64,000 nucleotides of DNA from assembly GCA_945487035.1 (NCBI GenBank), contig CALYTI010000007.1, positions 1-64,000 on the forward strand, given 5' to 3'. The notes beneath the pieces were generated by a model. The model made no database searches and was not told where the DNA came from. It saw nothing but the letters and a program-made list of their open reading frames with translations. A program made the position numbers and the translations under genes. The stretch is from an uncultured Bacteroidales bacterium (lineage in GTDB: Bacteria; Bacteroidota; Bacteroidia; Bacteroidales; UBA932). Below, piece after piece: positions 1 through 10,229 of this stretch (positions are counted from its first letter, which is position 1; each line of letters begins with the position of its first letter).

Positions 1-1
1 A

Positions 2-190
2 GGCTATGCCCTCCAGAACCCATGGCCGCCCATGGCCATGTGAATGGGTGGCGCGAAGCGCCGGGATGGAGCGAAGCGGAAGGTTTCGGAGGGCACAGCC
101 TGAGCCTGACGGATATTGCAATAGCAACGGGTGTGCCTGCGAAGCACACTACCGGACACACCTCCGCCGGAACTCGTTCATTCCGGCGGC
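2..190. other. Cluster of GC-rich stem-loops (possible structured RNA or mobile-element end)
   Basis: Stem 2-20/82-100 (GGCTaTGCCCTCCaGAACC with GGTTTCGGAGGGCAcAGCC); stem 21-27/34-40 (CATGGCC/GGCCATG); stem 50-54/58-62 (GGCGC-GAA-GCGCC); stem 131-136/144-149 (GTGTGC/GCACAC); perfect stem 164-172/181-189 (CCGCCGGAA/TTCCGGCGG). GCGAAGC occurs at 53, 71 and 139. Confidence 0.5.
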
Positions 191-267
191 TAAAGTGAAG
201 TCGCAGTGCCGAGTCGATGTGATGTGAGAGTGATTTTATAATCCGCTTATACACAAGGTGTTATATT

Positions 268-298
268 TTTCGTATGGGGTAAAATCACCCATACGAAA
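268..298. repeat. Perfect 11-bp inverted repeat (hairpin)
   Basis: TTTCGTATGGG (268-278) / CCCATACGAAA (288-298), 9-nt loop. Confidence 0.8.
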
Positions 299-447
299 TA
301 ATTAGCGCCCTGATTATCAACCACTTATAAATTCACCCTCATCCGCGTCAGCGGGACGCAGGAAACGGTGGAAGGGGCCCACACATGACCCGGCATCCGG
401 AGCCATCTGCGCCACTCTGGCAATCAGGTTTTAAGACACTGTTTTCT

Positions 448-489
448 GCCTTGTTTCACTGCTGGAGAGCCTTGTTTCACTGCCAGAGT
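448..489. repeat. 21-bp tandem duplication
   Basis: GCCTTGTTTCACTGC at 448-462 and 469-483 with similar following bases. Confidence 0.7.
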
Positions 490-603
490 GCCCTGTGCCA
501 GCTGCCAGAAGTGCTCGTTGTAAGATAGAAGCGGCAACACGGCCGACGGCGGACGGCGGCGAATGGCGGCCCTGGAAGGCAAACCGGAGACTAGAGTGGA
601 CGA

Positions 604-1389
604 CTAGAGTGGACGGAGCCGAGAGGCAGGGCGGACGGAGTGGACGGCTTTGCGGGCGGTTTTGAGGTCTTGTTTTGAGATACCCTCGGGGCAGTAGCGG
701 TTTCGCAGGATGGATTTCCCGGTGAGAGCCTCGAACCAGGCGGCGGCAGCGATGTAGCGCCCGATTGTCAGGTCGAGGTGGTAGCCGTCGCGGGTAAGGT
801 CGGGGCCCAGGGAGGTGCTGCGCGCCGCCTGGATCGCATCTCCCGCAGGGATGATGGTCTCAATCCCGCAATCTCTGCAGGCACGCTCAGAGGCATCCAC
901 AATGGCATTCCACATGGTCAGCTGGTCATTGCCGTAAAAAGCGTAGTGCTTGTGGGTAGACTCCGGGGAATAGGCCCAGGTCCTATGGAAAACTATCTTC
1001 GCCTGAGGCGCCTTCTCGCGAATCCAGCTGACCAGCACCGCGAGCTTTGCATAGCTCCCATACTGTCCGCTGTAACCGCTGGACTGCTGCACACTGACAA
1101 CATCCCAAGGCTCATCCTCAATTGCCTGACTGAGACGGTAATTCCCGGTCTCCACCTTCACCCCGTCTAGGCCTATTTTCCGGTAATCGTAGGACGGCGA
1201 ATCATTTTCCATACATCTCACATGCTTGTCGATGCTGCAGCCGGGGATGTACATATTCCCGATTATCACCTGCTGCCCGGCGGCAGCGCATATCTCATAA
1301 AGATTCTGCTCAACCGCATCCTGAGAAAAGCTGTTGCCGATGGCAAGTATCCTTAGCGTAGCGGCAAGGAAAAGAAAGAGAGTAGTCAT
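604..1389 (-). CDS. DUF4886 domain-containing protein (SGNH-hydrolase-like)
   Basis: N-terminal LRILAIGNSFSQDAVEQNLYEI motif typical of DUF4886; hydrophobic leader. Confidence 0.8.
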   Translation of the reverse strand: MTTLFLFLAATLRILAIGNSFSQDAVEQNLYEICAAAGQQVIIGNMYIPGCSIDKHVRCMENDSPSYDYRKIGLDGVKVETGNYRLSQAIEDEPWDVVSVQQSSGYSGQYGSYAKLAVLVSWIREKAPQAKIVFHRTWAYSPESTHKHYAFYGNDQLTMWNAIVDASERACRDCGIETIIPAGDAIQAARSTSLGPDLTRDGYHLDLTIGRYIAAAAWFEALTGKSILRNRYCPEGISKQDLKTARKAVHSVRPASRLRPL

Positions 1390-1871
1390 AGGGTGGAATG
1401 TGTTATTTCTTCAATCAAAGACTGTACGCCGGAATAGTCGTAGCCCCTGGAGAGGGCGAAACGGATGAGTTTCAGTCGGCCCTGCGGGTCATCGCAGAGG
1501 CTGCGCCATTTGCTGCGCAGCATTTTCTCAAGCTTGGCATCGGCTCTCTCACTGTCAATCTCCTGAAGAGCCTCATCGGCAATTTCCCTGGAAATACCCT
1601 TTGCCGACAGGGCCATGCGGATTTTGACCGGTCCCCAGCCGGTGATGGAAGACTTTTCACGGGCAAAAGCCGCAGAATAGCGCCGGTCATCGGCATAGCC
1701 ATCCTCTACCAGGGAGGCGACGATGCTCTGTGCAGCATCCGGCGCAGCAATATAGCCATCACGCGCCGCTAGTGCCTTTTGGGCCTTGCTCAACAGGTCC
1801 CTGGTGCAGCACTCCTGCCTTGCGCATAGATTCTGCAGGCGAGAGAGTATCTTTTTCTGAACTTCATCCAT
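1386..1871 (-). CDS. recX: RecX-family regulatory protein
   Basis: ORF 161 aa; GYADDRRYSAAFAREKSSITGWGPVKIRMALSAKGIS is RecX-like. Confidence 0.85.
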   Translation of the reverse strand: MDEVQKKILSRLQNLCARQECCTRDLLSKAQKALAARDGYIAAPDAAQSIVASLVEDGYADDRRYSAAFAREKSSITGWGPVKIRMALSAKGISREIADEALQEIDSERADAKLEKMLRSKWRSLCDDPQGRLKLIRFALSRGYDYSGVQSLIEEITHSTL

Positions 1872-1978
1872 AGCTCTGCAAATTTACAAATTATCTTTGA
1901 CTTATATTTTTACCGTTTTATTTGTCCGGGAATGATACTTTTCCTACATTCGCAGCTGGTTTAACAGGGTGTTTTTTT

Positions 1979-2419
1979 ATGGAAATGGACGAGCAGATGA
2001 TGCGCGAGGCGCTCAAGGAGGCGCACACAGCAAAGCAGGAAGGAGAAGTGCCTATCGGAGCGGTCATTGCGTGCAAGGGCAGAATCATCGCAAAAGGGCA
2101 CAATATGACTGAGCGTCTGTGCGACCCTACAGCCCACGCCGAGATGATTGCGCTTACCGCCGCAACGGAGGCGCTTGGCGGGAAGTATCTTCAGGACTGT
2201 ACCATATATGTAACCGTGGAGCCATGCCCTATGTGCGCAGCGGCACTCGCCTGGGCTCAGATAGGCACCATAGTATATGGGGCCGACGACCCGAAAAGGG
2301 GCTACACGCAGTTCACCCCATCCCTGCTCCATCCGAAGACGGAAGTCAGAAAAGGGGTGAATGCAGAAGAATGCTCCCGAATAGTCACGGAGTTCTTCGC
2401 CTCCAAAAGGAAAGCCTAG
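1979..2419 (+). CDS. tadA: tRNA-specific adenosine deaminase
   Basis: HAEMIAL and PCPMCAAAL zinc motifs; start moved to 1979 ([12 protein letters not shown]). Confidence 0.92.
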   Translation: MEMDEQMMREALKEAHTAKQEGEVPIGAVIACKGRIIAKGHNMTERLCDPTAHAEMIALTAATEALGGKYLQDCTIYVTVEPCPMCAAALAWAQIGTIVYGADDPKRGYTQFTPSLLHPKTEVRKGVNAEECSRIVTEFFASKRKA

Positions 2420-5241
2420 AGGGTCCTCTTGATTTCGACTATAGTGAAGGCCTCGATGAAGTCGCCCTCCTTGATATCGTTGTAACCGGCGATTGACATA
2501 CCGCAGTCGCGGCCTGCTGCAACTTCCTTGACGGCATCCTTGCCGATTTGCAGGGAGGCAAGTTCTCCGGTATAAATCACGATACCGTCGCGGATGAGTC
2601 TGATCTTGGACTTCTGAACCATCTTTCCGTCACGGATGACGCAACCGGCGATAGTGCCGACCTTGGAAATCTTAAAGGTCTGCTTAACCTCAGCGGTAGC
2701 AATAACTTCCTCCTTCTTCTCAGGCTCAAGCATACCCTCGATACCGTCCTTGACATCGTTGATACAGTCGTAAATGACTGAGTAGAGGCGGATTTCGATA
2801 CCTTCCTTCTCCGCAGCACGGCGGGCATCCACAGACGGACGCACCTGGAATCCGACAATCACGGCATCCGAAGCCTGTGCAAGCAGGATATCGGACTCGG
2901 AAATACCACCGACAGCCTTGTGAATCACATTGACCTTAACCTCCTCGGTGGAGAGCTTGATGAGGGAATCGGAGAGAGCCTCAACAGAGCCGTCCACATC
3001 ACCCTTGACGATGATGTTGAGCTCCTTGAAGTTGCCGATAGCGATGCGGCGGCCTATTTCCTCAAGGGTCATATGCTTCTGGGTCTTGATGCCCTGGATG
3101 CGGATGAGCTGCTCACGCTTGTTGGCGATGGACTTGGCCTCCTTCTCGTCGGCAAGCACATTGAACTTCTCACCTGCGGCAGGAGCGCCGTTGAGACCGA
3201 GTATGGATACCGGAGTGGAAGGACCGGCTTCGCTTACCTTCTGGCCGCGCTCGTTGAACATTGACTTCACACGACCGTAGTTGCTTCCGCAAAGGATGCA
3301 GTCTCCAACGCGGAGGGTACCCTGCTGCACAAGTATGGTTGCAAGGTAACCGCGGCCCTTGTCAAGGGATGACTCGATGACCGCTCCGCTGGCAAGTTTG
3401 TTAGGGTTGGCCTTGAGTTCAAGGAGGTCGGTCTCGAGTAGCACCTTTTCAAGAAGTTCCTCAACACCTATTCCCTGCTTGGCGGATATCTCCTGACACT
3501 GGTACTTTCCGCCCCAATCCTCCACGAGGATATTCATCTCGGAAAGCTGGCGACGGATGGTGTCAGGGTTTGCACCAGGCTTGTCTATCTTATTGATTGC
3601 GAAGACCATAGGGACATTGGCAGCCATTGCGTGGTTGATGGCCTCAGTGGTCTGCGGCATCACCGCGTCATCAGCTGCAATGATGATAATCGCAAGGTCC
3701 GTCAACTGTGCACCACGGGCACGCATAGCTGTGAAGGCTTCGTGTCCAGGGGTATCGAGGAAGGTGATACGGCGGCCGTTCTCAAGAGTGACATTGTAGG
3801 CACCTATGTGCTGGGTGATTCCACCGGCTTCACCTGCAATCACATTGGACTTGCGGATATAGTCGAGAAGGGAGGTCTTACCGTGGTCAACGTGACCCAT
3901 CACGGTAATGATAGGCGGACGGGTAACGAGATCCTCTTCGCGGTCCTGCTGCTCTTCGAGTTCTTCGGTAATCTCGGCAGTGACAAACTCAACCTTATAG
4001 CCGAACTCTTCGGCAACAAGCACGAGAGTCTCGGCATCGAGACGCTGGTTGATGGAAACCATAAGACCAAGACTCATACAAGCTCCGATGACCTTCACCA
4101 CAGGGGTGTTGTTCATAAGGGTAGCGAGGTCGTTTACGGTTACGAATTCGGTCACTTTGAGGACCTTGTTCTCCGCAGCCTGCTGCATCATCTCATCCTG
4201 GGACTTGAGTGCGGCAGCCTCTCTCTTCTCCTTGCGGTACTTGGCTCCGAAGTTGTTCTTCTTGTTTTCGTTCATCTTGGCATAAGTCTCCTTGACCTGC
4301 TTCTGGATCTGCTTCTGCATCTCCTCCTGCTGAGCCTCGGTAAGGGCAGGGCGGAAAGCAGCATTGTCCTTTCCTCCACGGTCGCGACGGTTCTTCTTGC
4401 CCGAAGGAGCCTGAGCCGGCTCATTCTTGCGGCCTGAAGATGCGCGATTGTTGGTAGCATTCTTGCCGGCCTGAGCGAGGTCCACCTTCTGTTTGTTGAT
4501 ACGCTCGTGCTTCTTGGCAGGCTTGCGCTCGAACTGACTGAGGTCAATCTTTCCTACAACCTTCAAAGGAGAAGTCTGACCAGCCGGGGTTGGAGCTGGC
4601 TCCTCTTTCTTTACAGGTTCAGGTACAGGCTCCGGTTCGACCACCGGCTCAGGTTCCGGCTGAGGCTGAGGTTCAGGCTCGGGCTCTGCCACCGGCTGAG
4701 GTTCCGGCTCCGGTGCAGGCTCCGGCTCAGGTTCAGGTTGGGCCACCGGTTCCGGCTCAAGCTGGGCAACAGGCTCAGGTTCCGGTGCAGGCTCAGGCTC
4801 AGCAACTTGCTCCCGGGCTGGTTCTGCCACAGGCTCCGGCTGAGGTTCCGGTACAGGTTCCGGCTCCGGTGCAGGCGCAGGCTCCGGTGCAGGCTCCGGT
4901 GCAGGCGCAGGCTCCGGCTGAGGCTCAACCTTCTTTTCGTTGATGAAGGTATTGCTCTTGATTGTGATTATCTGCTCAGGTTCTTCTTCCTCGACCTCCT
5001 CCTTCTTTTTCCTTCCGCTCTTTTCGAGAATTTCGGAAATCTTGATATCCACCTGTTCCGCTGCCTTTTTCGCCTCGAGGTCTTTGCCGAAGGCCTTCTC
5101 TATTTCCGGCATCAGTTCGTCCGATACCTTTGCATTAGGATTGGCGTCAACCTCAACCCCCTTCCCATGCAGGAATTCCACAAGGTTGGAGAGGCCGATG
5201 TTGAACTGCCTCATTATTTTGTTTAGTCTGATTTCTGCCAT
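2416..5241 (-). CDS. infB: Translation initiation factor IF-2
   Basis: GTPase motifs ([25 protein letters not shown]) and full IF-2 C-terminus; Pro/Glu-rich linker. Confidence 0.97.
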   Translation of the reverse strand: MAEIRLNKIMRQFNIGLSNLVEFLHGKGVEVDANPNAKVSDELMPEIEKAFGKDLEAKKAAEQVDIKISEILEKSGRKKKEEVEEEEPEQIITIKSNTFINEKKVEPQPEPAPAPEPAPEPAPAPEPEPVPEPQPEPVAEPAREQVAEPEPAPEPEPVAQLEPEPVAQPEPEPEPAPEPEPQPVAEPEPEPQPQPEPEPVVEPEPVPEPVKKEEPAPTPAGQTSPLKVVGKIDLSQFERKPAKKHERINKQKVDLAQAGKNATNNRASSGRKNEPAQAPSGKKNRRDRGGKDNAAFRPALTEAQQEEMQKQIQKQVKETYAKMNENKKNNFGAKYRKEKREAAALKSQDEMMQQAAENKVLKVTEFVTVNDLATLMNNTPVVKVIGACMSLGLMVSINQRLDAETLVLVAEEFGYKVEFVTAEITEELEEQQDREEDLVTRPPIITVMGHVDHGKTSLLDYIRKSNVIAGEAGGITQHIGAYNVTLENGRRITFLDTPGHEAFTAMRARGAQLTDLAIIIIAADDAVMPQTTEAINHAMAANVPMVFAINKIDKPGANPDTIRRQLSEMNILVEDWGGKYQCQEISAKQGIGVEELLEKVLLETDLLELKANPNKLASGAVIESSLDKGRGYLATILVQQGTLRVGDCILCGSNYGRVKSMFNERGQKVSEAGPSTPVSILGLNGAPAAGEKFNVLADEKEAKSIANKREQLIRIQGIKTQKHMTLEEIGRRIAIGNFKELNIIVKGDVDGSVEALSDSLIKLSTEEVKVNVIHKAVGGISESDILLAQASDAVIVGFQVRPSVDARRAAEKEGIEIRLYSVIYDCINDVKDGIEGMLEPEKKEEVIATAEVKQTFKISKVGTIAGCVIRDGKMVQKSKIRLIRDGIVIYTGELASLQIGKDAVKEVAAGRDCGMSIAGYNDIKEGDFIEAFTIVEIKRTL
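4600..4930 (-). repeat. Pro-Glu-Pro low-complexity coding repeat in the IF-2 linker
   Basis: [20 protein letters not shown] repeated for about 110 codons. Confidence 0.9.
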
Positions 5242-5261
5242 ATTAACCCCTTTTCTTGTTA

Positions 5262-6524
5262 TTAATCTTCAAACTCAGCCTTGAGTATGCTGAACACTTC
5301 CTCGACAGTCTCGTCCTCCAGGTCAGCCCTCTTGGCTACATCTTCAGGACTGAAGGAAAGCACATCCTTGGCAGTATCGCAACCGATATGCTTGAGTCTG
5401 TCGATAACCCACTGGTCGATAACATCAGAGAACTCGTCGAGTGCAACATCCTCATCCTCCTCTTCTCCCTTAGGGAGTTCGCGCCATACTTCAATCTGAC
5501 GGTCAACGAGCATACCGGCGAGAGCGATGTTGCAGCCTCCGCGGCCGATACCCTTGCGCACTTCGTCCGGCTCCATATAGACCTTGACCTTGTCGTCAGG
5601 ACCTGCGCCCATATCGATGGATGAAACCTTTGCAGGAGTAAGGGCGCGCTGAATCAGCAGCTGAGGGTTCTGTGACCAAGGAATCACGTCAATGTTCTCG
5701 TTGTGGAGCTCACGGACAATGCCCATAATGCGTCCGCCCTTGACACCGATGCAGGCTCCTACCGGATCTACGCGGTCGTCATAGGACTCAACGGCAACCT
5801 TAGCCCTCTCGCCTGGGATGCGTACCACCTTGTGAATGGTGATGAGGCCCTCGGCAATCTCAGGCACCTCCTGCTCGAAGAGTTTCTCGAGGAAATCCGG
5901 AGAAGTACGGCTGAGAATGATGTAAGGAGTGGTGTTGTTGCGCATCTCCACGCTCTTGATGATGGCGCGGACAGTGTCGTTCTTCTTGAAGCGCTCGCCA
6001 GGAATCTGCTCATTCTTAGGGATATGGAGTTCGTTGCCGTCCTCATCGAGGATGAGCACTTCCTTGCTCCAGGTCTGATAGATCTCGCCCGTGAAGATCT
6101 GGCCGACCTTCTCGGAGTACTTTTTGTAAACATTGGCCTTCTCAATATCCATAATACGGCCGGCGAGATTCTGGCGTATGTTGAGTATGCCGCGGCGTCC
6201 GAAGGACTCGAGCTTGATCTGCTTGGTGTACTGGTCACCGATTTCGTAATCGTCATCACCGCTGTCGGCCTTGACCTGCTCGAGAGTCATCTCGGTGTTC
6301 GGGTTCTCCACCTCTTCCACAATCTCGAAGTTCTGGTAGATTTCGCAGGTACCCTTGTCGACATTCACAATAACATCGAAGTTGTCAGATGAGCCATAAG
6401 TTTTGGCAATCTGGGTGAGGAACACATCCTTGAGCACACCCATCATCACCGGGCGGTCGATGCTTTTTTCCTCCTTGAACACCTTGAAGGCGTCAATAAG
6501 TGTTACAACTGGTTCTTTTTCCAT
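5262..6524 (-). CDS. nusA: Transcription termination/antitermination factor NusA
   Basis: S1/KH-containing NusA sequence ([27 protein letters not shown]); rimP-nusA-infB order. Confidence 0.96.
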   Translation of the reverse strand: MEKEPVVTLIDAFKVFKEEKSIDRPVMMGVLKDVFLTQIAKTYGSSDNFDVIVNVDKGTCEIYQNFEIVEEVENPNTEMTLEQVKADSGDDDYEIGDQYTKQIKLESFGRRGILNIRQNLAGRIMDIEKANVYKKYSEKVGQIFTGEIYQTWSKEVLILDEDGNELHIPKNEQIPGERFKKNDTVRAIIKSVEMRNNTTPYIILSRTSPDFLEKLFEQEVPEIAEGLITIHKVVRIPGERAKVAVESYDDRVDPVGACIGVKGGRIMGIVRELHNENIDVIPWSQNPQLLIQRALTPAKVSSIDMGAGPDDKVKVYMEPDEVRKGIGRGGCNIALAGMLVDRQIEVWRELPKGEEEDEDVALDEFSDVIDQWVIDRLKHIGCDTAKDVLSFSPEDVAKRADLEDETVEEVFSILKAEFED

Positions 6525-6544
6525 TTCTGTATTTCTTGTTTTGT

Positions 6545-6817
6545 CTATTCATCAATGGTTTTCAGAAGATCATCAGCCTCCTCAGGGTCGATTCCGCGTG
6601 AGCTTACCGTAAGGGAATAATCCTCAACGTTGCGGTCGAAGGCGGCAAGTATGGCCCTGTGGACATATTCGCAGTCCTGCAGGTCAACTGCTCCGTCAGC
6701 CTTGTCTATTGTAACCTCAAACACATTGTCATCGTCATCGAATGCGATTTCGAAGACTTCGCAGCCCCTTTCGGCTGCGGCTTTAAGCAACACTGCTTCA
6801 AATTCCTGTCTGTTCAT
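6545..6817 (-). CDS. rimP: Ribosome maturation factor RimP, short form
   Basis: Position upstream of nusA; VEDYSLTVSSRGID matches the end of the RimP N-terminal domain; about 90 aa from MNRQEF. Confidence 0.75.
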   Translation of the reverse strand: MNRQEFEAVLLKAAAERGCEVFEIAFDDDDNVFEVTIDKADGAVDLQDCEYVHRAILAAFDRNVEDYSLTVSSRGIDPEEADDLLKTIDE

Positions 6818-6834
6818 ATGCTTTCGCGTAGCTT

Positions 6835-6873
6835 CTAAAAAAAAGATAGGCGACCAAACCAGGTCCCCTATCT
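6835..6873 (-). terminator. Rho-independent terminator downstream of the WbqC-like gene
   Basis: Minus strand: AGATAGGGGACCTGGTTTGGTCGCCTATCT followed by a T-run. Confidence 0.85.
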
Positions 6874-6908
6874 CCAACACGGCCACAAATATACGAACAA
6901 AAAACCAA

Positions 6909-7484
6909 TTATCCAAGGAAACAGATGCTTTCGGGGCCTTCGTTGAAAAGAAGGTCCATCACAGAGAGGCCGGGCACAAAGCCGAACTTGTCACGGAAGA
7001 CCTGCCAGTACGGGCGTCCTTCCCAGGAAGAGGGTATTTTGGGATGAATAATAATGCGCTCCACCTCGCCCTGAGGGGCTTCCAGAAGGACCGCAGGCTC
7101 GGGAATGCCGATTTTGCGGCAGAAAAAACAGGTAATACGGGAGTTGAGTTCCCAAAGGGTCTGAGGACGGGAGTCCAGGATGGCGAACAGTTCGTCCCGG
7201 TAGTACTCGAAGAAGGGGGAAGAATAGTATGCGGTGTCAATTGCATATTCGTTTCTGCGCACCCAGTCGGTCTTGTAATCCACCAGCACAGCGGTAATTG
7301 AGCGCTTTCCGTCGTGCACAACCGGGAAGCGCAGGTCTTCCGGCCCGTTGGAGCTGAGAATACGGCAGCGGTTGCGCCAGCTCTGCTTCTGATAATGCTC
7401 GGTGCCGTCAATAAAAACAGAGCACTTTGCCAGATGGGCAAAGTACTCTATAGGCGGAAAAAAAGCAGTAGTGAGCAGTTTCAT
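6909..7484 (-). CDS. WbqC-family protein
   Basis: MKLLTTAFFPPIEYFAHLAKCSVFIDGTEHYQKQSWRNRCRI is WbqC-like. Confidence 0.85.
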   Translation of the reverse strand: MKLLTTAFFPPIEYFAHLAKCSVFIDGTEHYQKQSWRNRCRILSSNGPEDLRFPVVHDGKRSITAVLVDYKTDWVRRNEYAIDTAYYSSPFFEYYRDELFAILDSRPQTLWELNSRITCFFCRKIGIPEPAVLLEAPQGEVERIIIHPKIPSSWEGRPYWQVFRDKFGFVPGLSVMDLLFNEGPESICFLG

Positions 7485-7490
7485 CGAAGA

Positions 7491-8303
7491 CTACTCGATG
7501 AAGCCCTTCTCGCTTATGTCGTTGGCACGGACGATACCGCGCTTCGAGTTGCGGATGAAGTTGACAATCTCATCCTTCTCAGGACAGTCAGGGAAACCGG
7601 CCTCAACCTTGGAAACACCGTCGGAAACATTGTTGCCCTGATAGTATATCGTATCGTAGATATCCTTAATCATACGGATAGTGTCGGACTCGAAACCGCG
7701 ACGGCGAAGGCCCACGATATTTACACCCGCATAGCAGATAGGGTCACGACCGCAAAGGGAATAAGGCGGGATGTCCTTGTTGACCTTGCTGCCGCCACCG
7801 ACCATTGCGTGGGTTCCGATGCGGGAGAACTGGTGAACCACGGTGCTTCCGCCGAGTATTGCCCAGTCATCGACATCGGTTTCACCTGCAATGCCCACAT
7901 AGCTGACAAGAATGCAGTGATTGCCGACACGGCAGTCGTGGGCAACGTGTACATAGGACATGATGAGTGTATCATTACCCACCTTTGTCACACCCTTGCC
8001 GCTTGCCTTGGTACCCCTGTTGATGGTTGCGCACTCGCGGATGTTGACACGGTCACCGATTTCAACATAGGTGATTTCACCGTCAAACTTGAGGTCCTGA
8101 GGTACAGCTCCGATGACAGCTCCCGGGAAAACATTGCAGTCCTTGCCCATCCTGGTGTAAGGAAGGATGGTTGCGTGAGGATAGATATGGCATCCGTCAC
8201 CTATTTCAACATTGTCGTCAATATATGCGTATGGTCCAACTTCGATGTTGTCTCCGAGCTTGGCTCCGGGATGCACTGTTGCAAGTGGATGGATTTTGTT
8301 CAT
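7491..8303 (-). CDS. lpxA: Acyl-[ACP]-UDP-N-acetylglucosamine O-acyltransferase
   Basis: Hexapeptide repeats; start MNKIHPLATVHPGAKLGDNIEVGPYAYI. Confidence 0.95.
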   Translation of the reverse strand: MNKIHPLATVHPGAKLGDNIEVGPYAYIDDNVEIGDGCHIYPHATILPYTRMGKDCNVFPGAVIGAVPQDLKFDGEITYVEIGDRVNIRECATINRGTKASGKGVTKVGNDTLIMSYVHVAHDCRVGNHCILVSYVGIAGETDVDDWAILGGSTVVHQFSRIGTHAMVGGGSKVNKDIPPYSLCGRDPICYAGVNIVGLRRRGFESDTIRMIKDIYDTIYYQGNNVSDGVSKVEAGFPDCPEKDEIVNFIRNSKRGIVRANDISEKGFIE

Positions 8304-8305
8304 AA

Positions 8306-9193
8306 CTAAATCAGTTTTGCTACTTTTGTATTAATGCCGTGTCCCGGCTTGTATGCTATTACCTTGGCTTTCAGGAAGCCTCCGCAGAGCCTGAGGTCAC
8401 CCATAATGTCAAGGAGCTTATGCCTTCCGCATTCGTCAGGGAAATGGAGGGCAATATGACTCAGGTAGCCTTCTTCTACCTTGAGATCCGGCATATTGAA
8501 GGTCTTGCGCAGACGGTTCATAACCAGTTCCGGCGCTTTCTTTTCTACTATTACAATTGCATTGTCCAGGCTGCCGCCCTTGATGAGTCCCAAACTCGCG
8601 AGAATCTGGATTTCGTGAAGGAAGCAGAAAGTGCGGCAATGCGCCACCTGTGAAGCATAATCTATGGAAGGGTCCCATTTCACTGTCTGGACTCCGAGAA
8701 CTTTGGAGTTGAAGTCTATTGTAACCTCATAACTCGGCTCCTCGGCCGGTACCAGCTTGATGTACGAGCCGGTCTTCTCATCCTTGTAAAGGAATTCCTG
8801 TCCTATTTCAATGTAGTGTCTTTCTGCGTCCTGTTCCACCAGACCGTCCTTCAGGAACGCATCCACATAGGGTCCGGCACTGCCGTCCAGAATCGGAACC
8901 TCTTCGGCATCGATTTCCACCAGAACATTGTCTATGCCGAGGCCTGTCAAAGCCGAAAGCAGGTGCTCAATCGTGCCTACGGCTATTTTGCCGTTGGATA
9001 TTGTGGTGCTGCGGGATGTCAGTGAGACATTGGCAGCAATAGCGTCAATGAAAGCATCGTCACCGATATCGGTCCTGAGGAAACGGACACCGGTATTTGC
9101 GGGAGCCGGACAGACACGCATATGTGCGAACTTTCCTGAGTGAAGGCCGGTGCCTTCAAACGAGTAGCATTCTTTAAGTGTCTTCTGGTTCAT
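8306..9193 (-). CDS. lpxC: UDP-3-O-acyl-N-acetylglucosamine deacetylase (no FabZ fusion)
   Basis: MNQKTLKECYSFEGTGLHSGK and HKLLDIMGDLRLCGG motifs; 295 aa. Confidence 0.95.
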   Translation of the reverse strand: MNQKTLKECYSFEGTGLHSGKFAHMRVCPAPANTGVRFLRTDIGDDAFIDAIAANVSLTSRSTTISNGKIAVGTIEHLLSALTGLGIDNVLVEIDAEEVPILDGSAGPYVDAFLKDGLVEQDAERHYIEIGQEFLYKDEKTGSYIKLVPAEEPSYEVTIDFNSKVLGVQTVKWDPSIDYASQVAHCRTFCFLHEIQILASLGLIKGGSLDNAIVIVEKKAPELVMNRLRKTFNMPDLKVEEGYLSHIALHFPDECGRHKLLDIMGDLRLCGGFLKAKVIAYKPGHGINTKVAKLI

Positions 9194-9231
9194 TCCGTAG
9201 TATTTTGGGGTGCAAAGATAGAAAAACTTTT

Positions 9232-10218
9232 TTATTCTTCCCCACTCGCCTTGAATTTGGCGTAGGCCCTCATGAAGGTAGTCCTCGGAATTGCAGGCAT
9301 TCCCATCAGAATCTGACCGCTCTTGCGGACATTTCCGATAACACCGGACTGGGCTCCGAATGTCGTATTGTCTGCCACTTTGATGTGGCCTACGATTCCG
9401 ACCTGACCTGCGATGATGCAGCTCTTTCCTATTTCGGCGGAGCCGGCGATTCCGGACATTGCAGCCATTGCGGTATTCTTTCCGACCTTCACATTGTGGG
9501 CTATCTGGCAGAGATTGTCTATGCGCACGCCGTCTTCGATGATGGTGGATTCCATAGGCGCCTTGTCAACGCAGGTGTTAGAGCCGATTTCCACGTCATT
9601 TCCGATAATCACATTGCCAACGTGCTCTATTTTCTTCCAAGTGCCGTCAGGCTGAGGAGCATTGCCGAAACCGTCATCACCAATGATACATCCTGCATGC
9701 AGTATGGTCCTGTCGCCGATTACGGTACCGGAGAAGATGTGCACACCCGGATAGATAATGCACTTCTCCCCTATTTTGACATTCTCCCCTATGGTAACAT
9801 TATCATAAATCTTGGTGCAGTCGCCGATGTGCGAATGCCCGCCGACCGTAACAAAATCCCCTATCCAAACCTTCCTGCCAAGTTTTGCACTCAGGGCGAT
9901 GCGGCAGCGTCCGCGGTGGCGGCGGTAGCTTCTCTTCTGCGCATTCACATAATCCAGAAGCTCGGCAAGGGCGCTGTATGCGCTTTCGACACGGACCATT
10001 GTGGGTCCGACAGGGACAGCAGGCTTGAAATCATTGTTTACCAGAAGGATGGAAGCCTTGCTGGTATAGACATAATGCTCGTATTTGGGATTTGCATAGA
10101 AGCAAAGCTCACCGGGTTTACCGTGTTCGATTTTGGCGAAGGTGGTCACAGTAGCCTGCGGGTCTCCTTCTACAGTGCCGTGCAGGACTTCTGCCAGCTC
10201 TTTTGCAGTAAATTTCAT
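9232..10218 (-). CDS. lpxD: UDP-3-O-(3-hydroxyacyl)glucosamine N-acyltransferase
   Basis: LpxD N-terminal domain (MKFTAKELAEVLHGTVEGD) plus hexapeptide repeats. Confidence 0.94.
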   Translation of the reverse strand: MKFTAKELAEVLHGTVEGDPQATVTTFAKIEHGKPGELCFYANPKYEHYVYTSKASILLVNNDFKPAVPVGPTMVRVESAYSALAELLDYVNAQKRSYRRHRGRCRIALSAKLGRKVWIGDFVTVGGHSHIGDCTKIYDNVTIGENVKIGEKCIIYPGVHIFSGTVIGDRTILHAGCIIGDDGFGNAPQPDGTWKKIEHVGNVIIGNDVEIGSNTCVDKAPMESTIIEDGVRIDNLCQIAHNVKVGKNTAMAAMSGIAGSAEIGKSCIIAGQVGIVGHIKVADNTTFGAQSGVIGNVRKSGQILMGMPAIPRTTFMRAYAKFKASGEE

Positions 10219-10229
10219 TATTTCAACAG

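Noticed and set aside
6-227. 73-aa ORF at the window start
   Set aside because: Composition follows palindromic GC-rich stems; no protein-like pattern.
4600-4930. CRISPR-like or satellite repeat
   Set aside because: Repeats are in-frame codon repeats within IF-2 with no spacer structure.
4507-5226. Arg/Leu-rich and Pro/Ala-rich plus-strand ORFs over infB
   Set aside because: Artefacts of the PEP-coding low-complexity repeat in IF-2.
7314-8309. 331-aa antisense ORF opposite lpxA and WbqC-like genes
   Set aside because: Shadow of confidently assigned genes.
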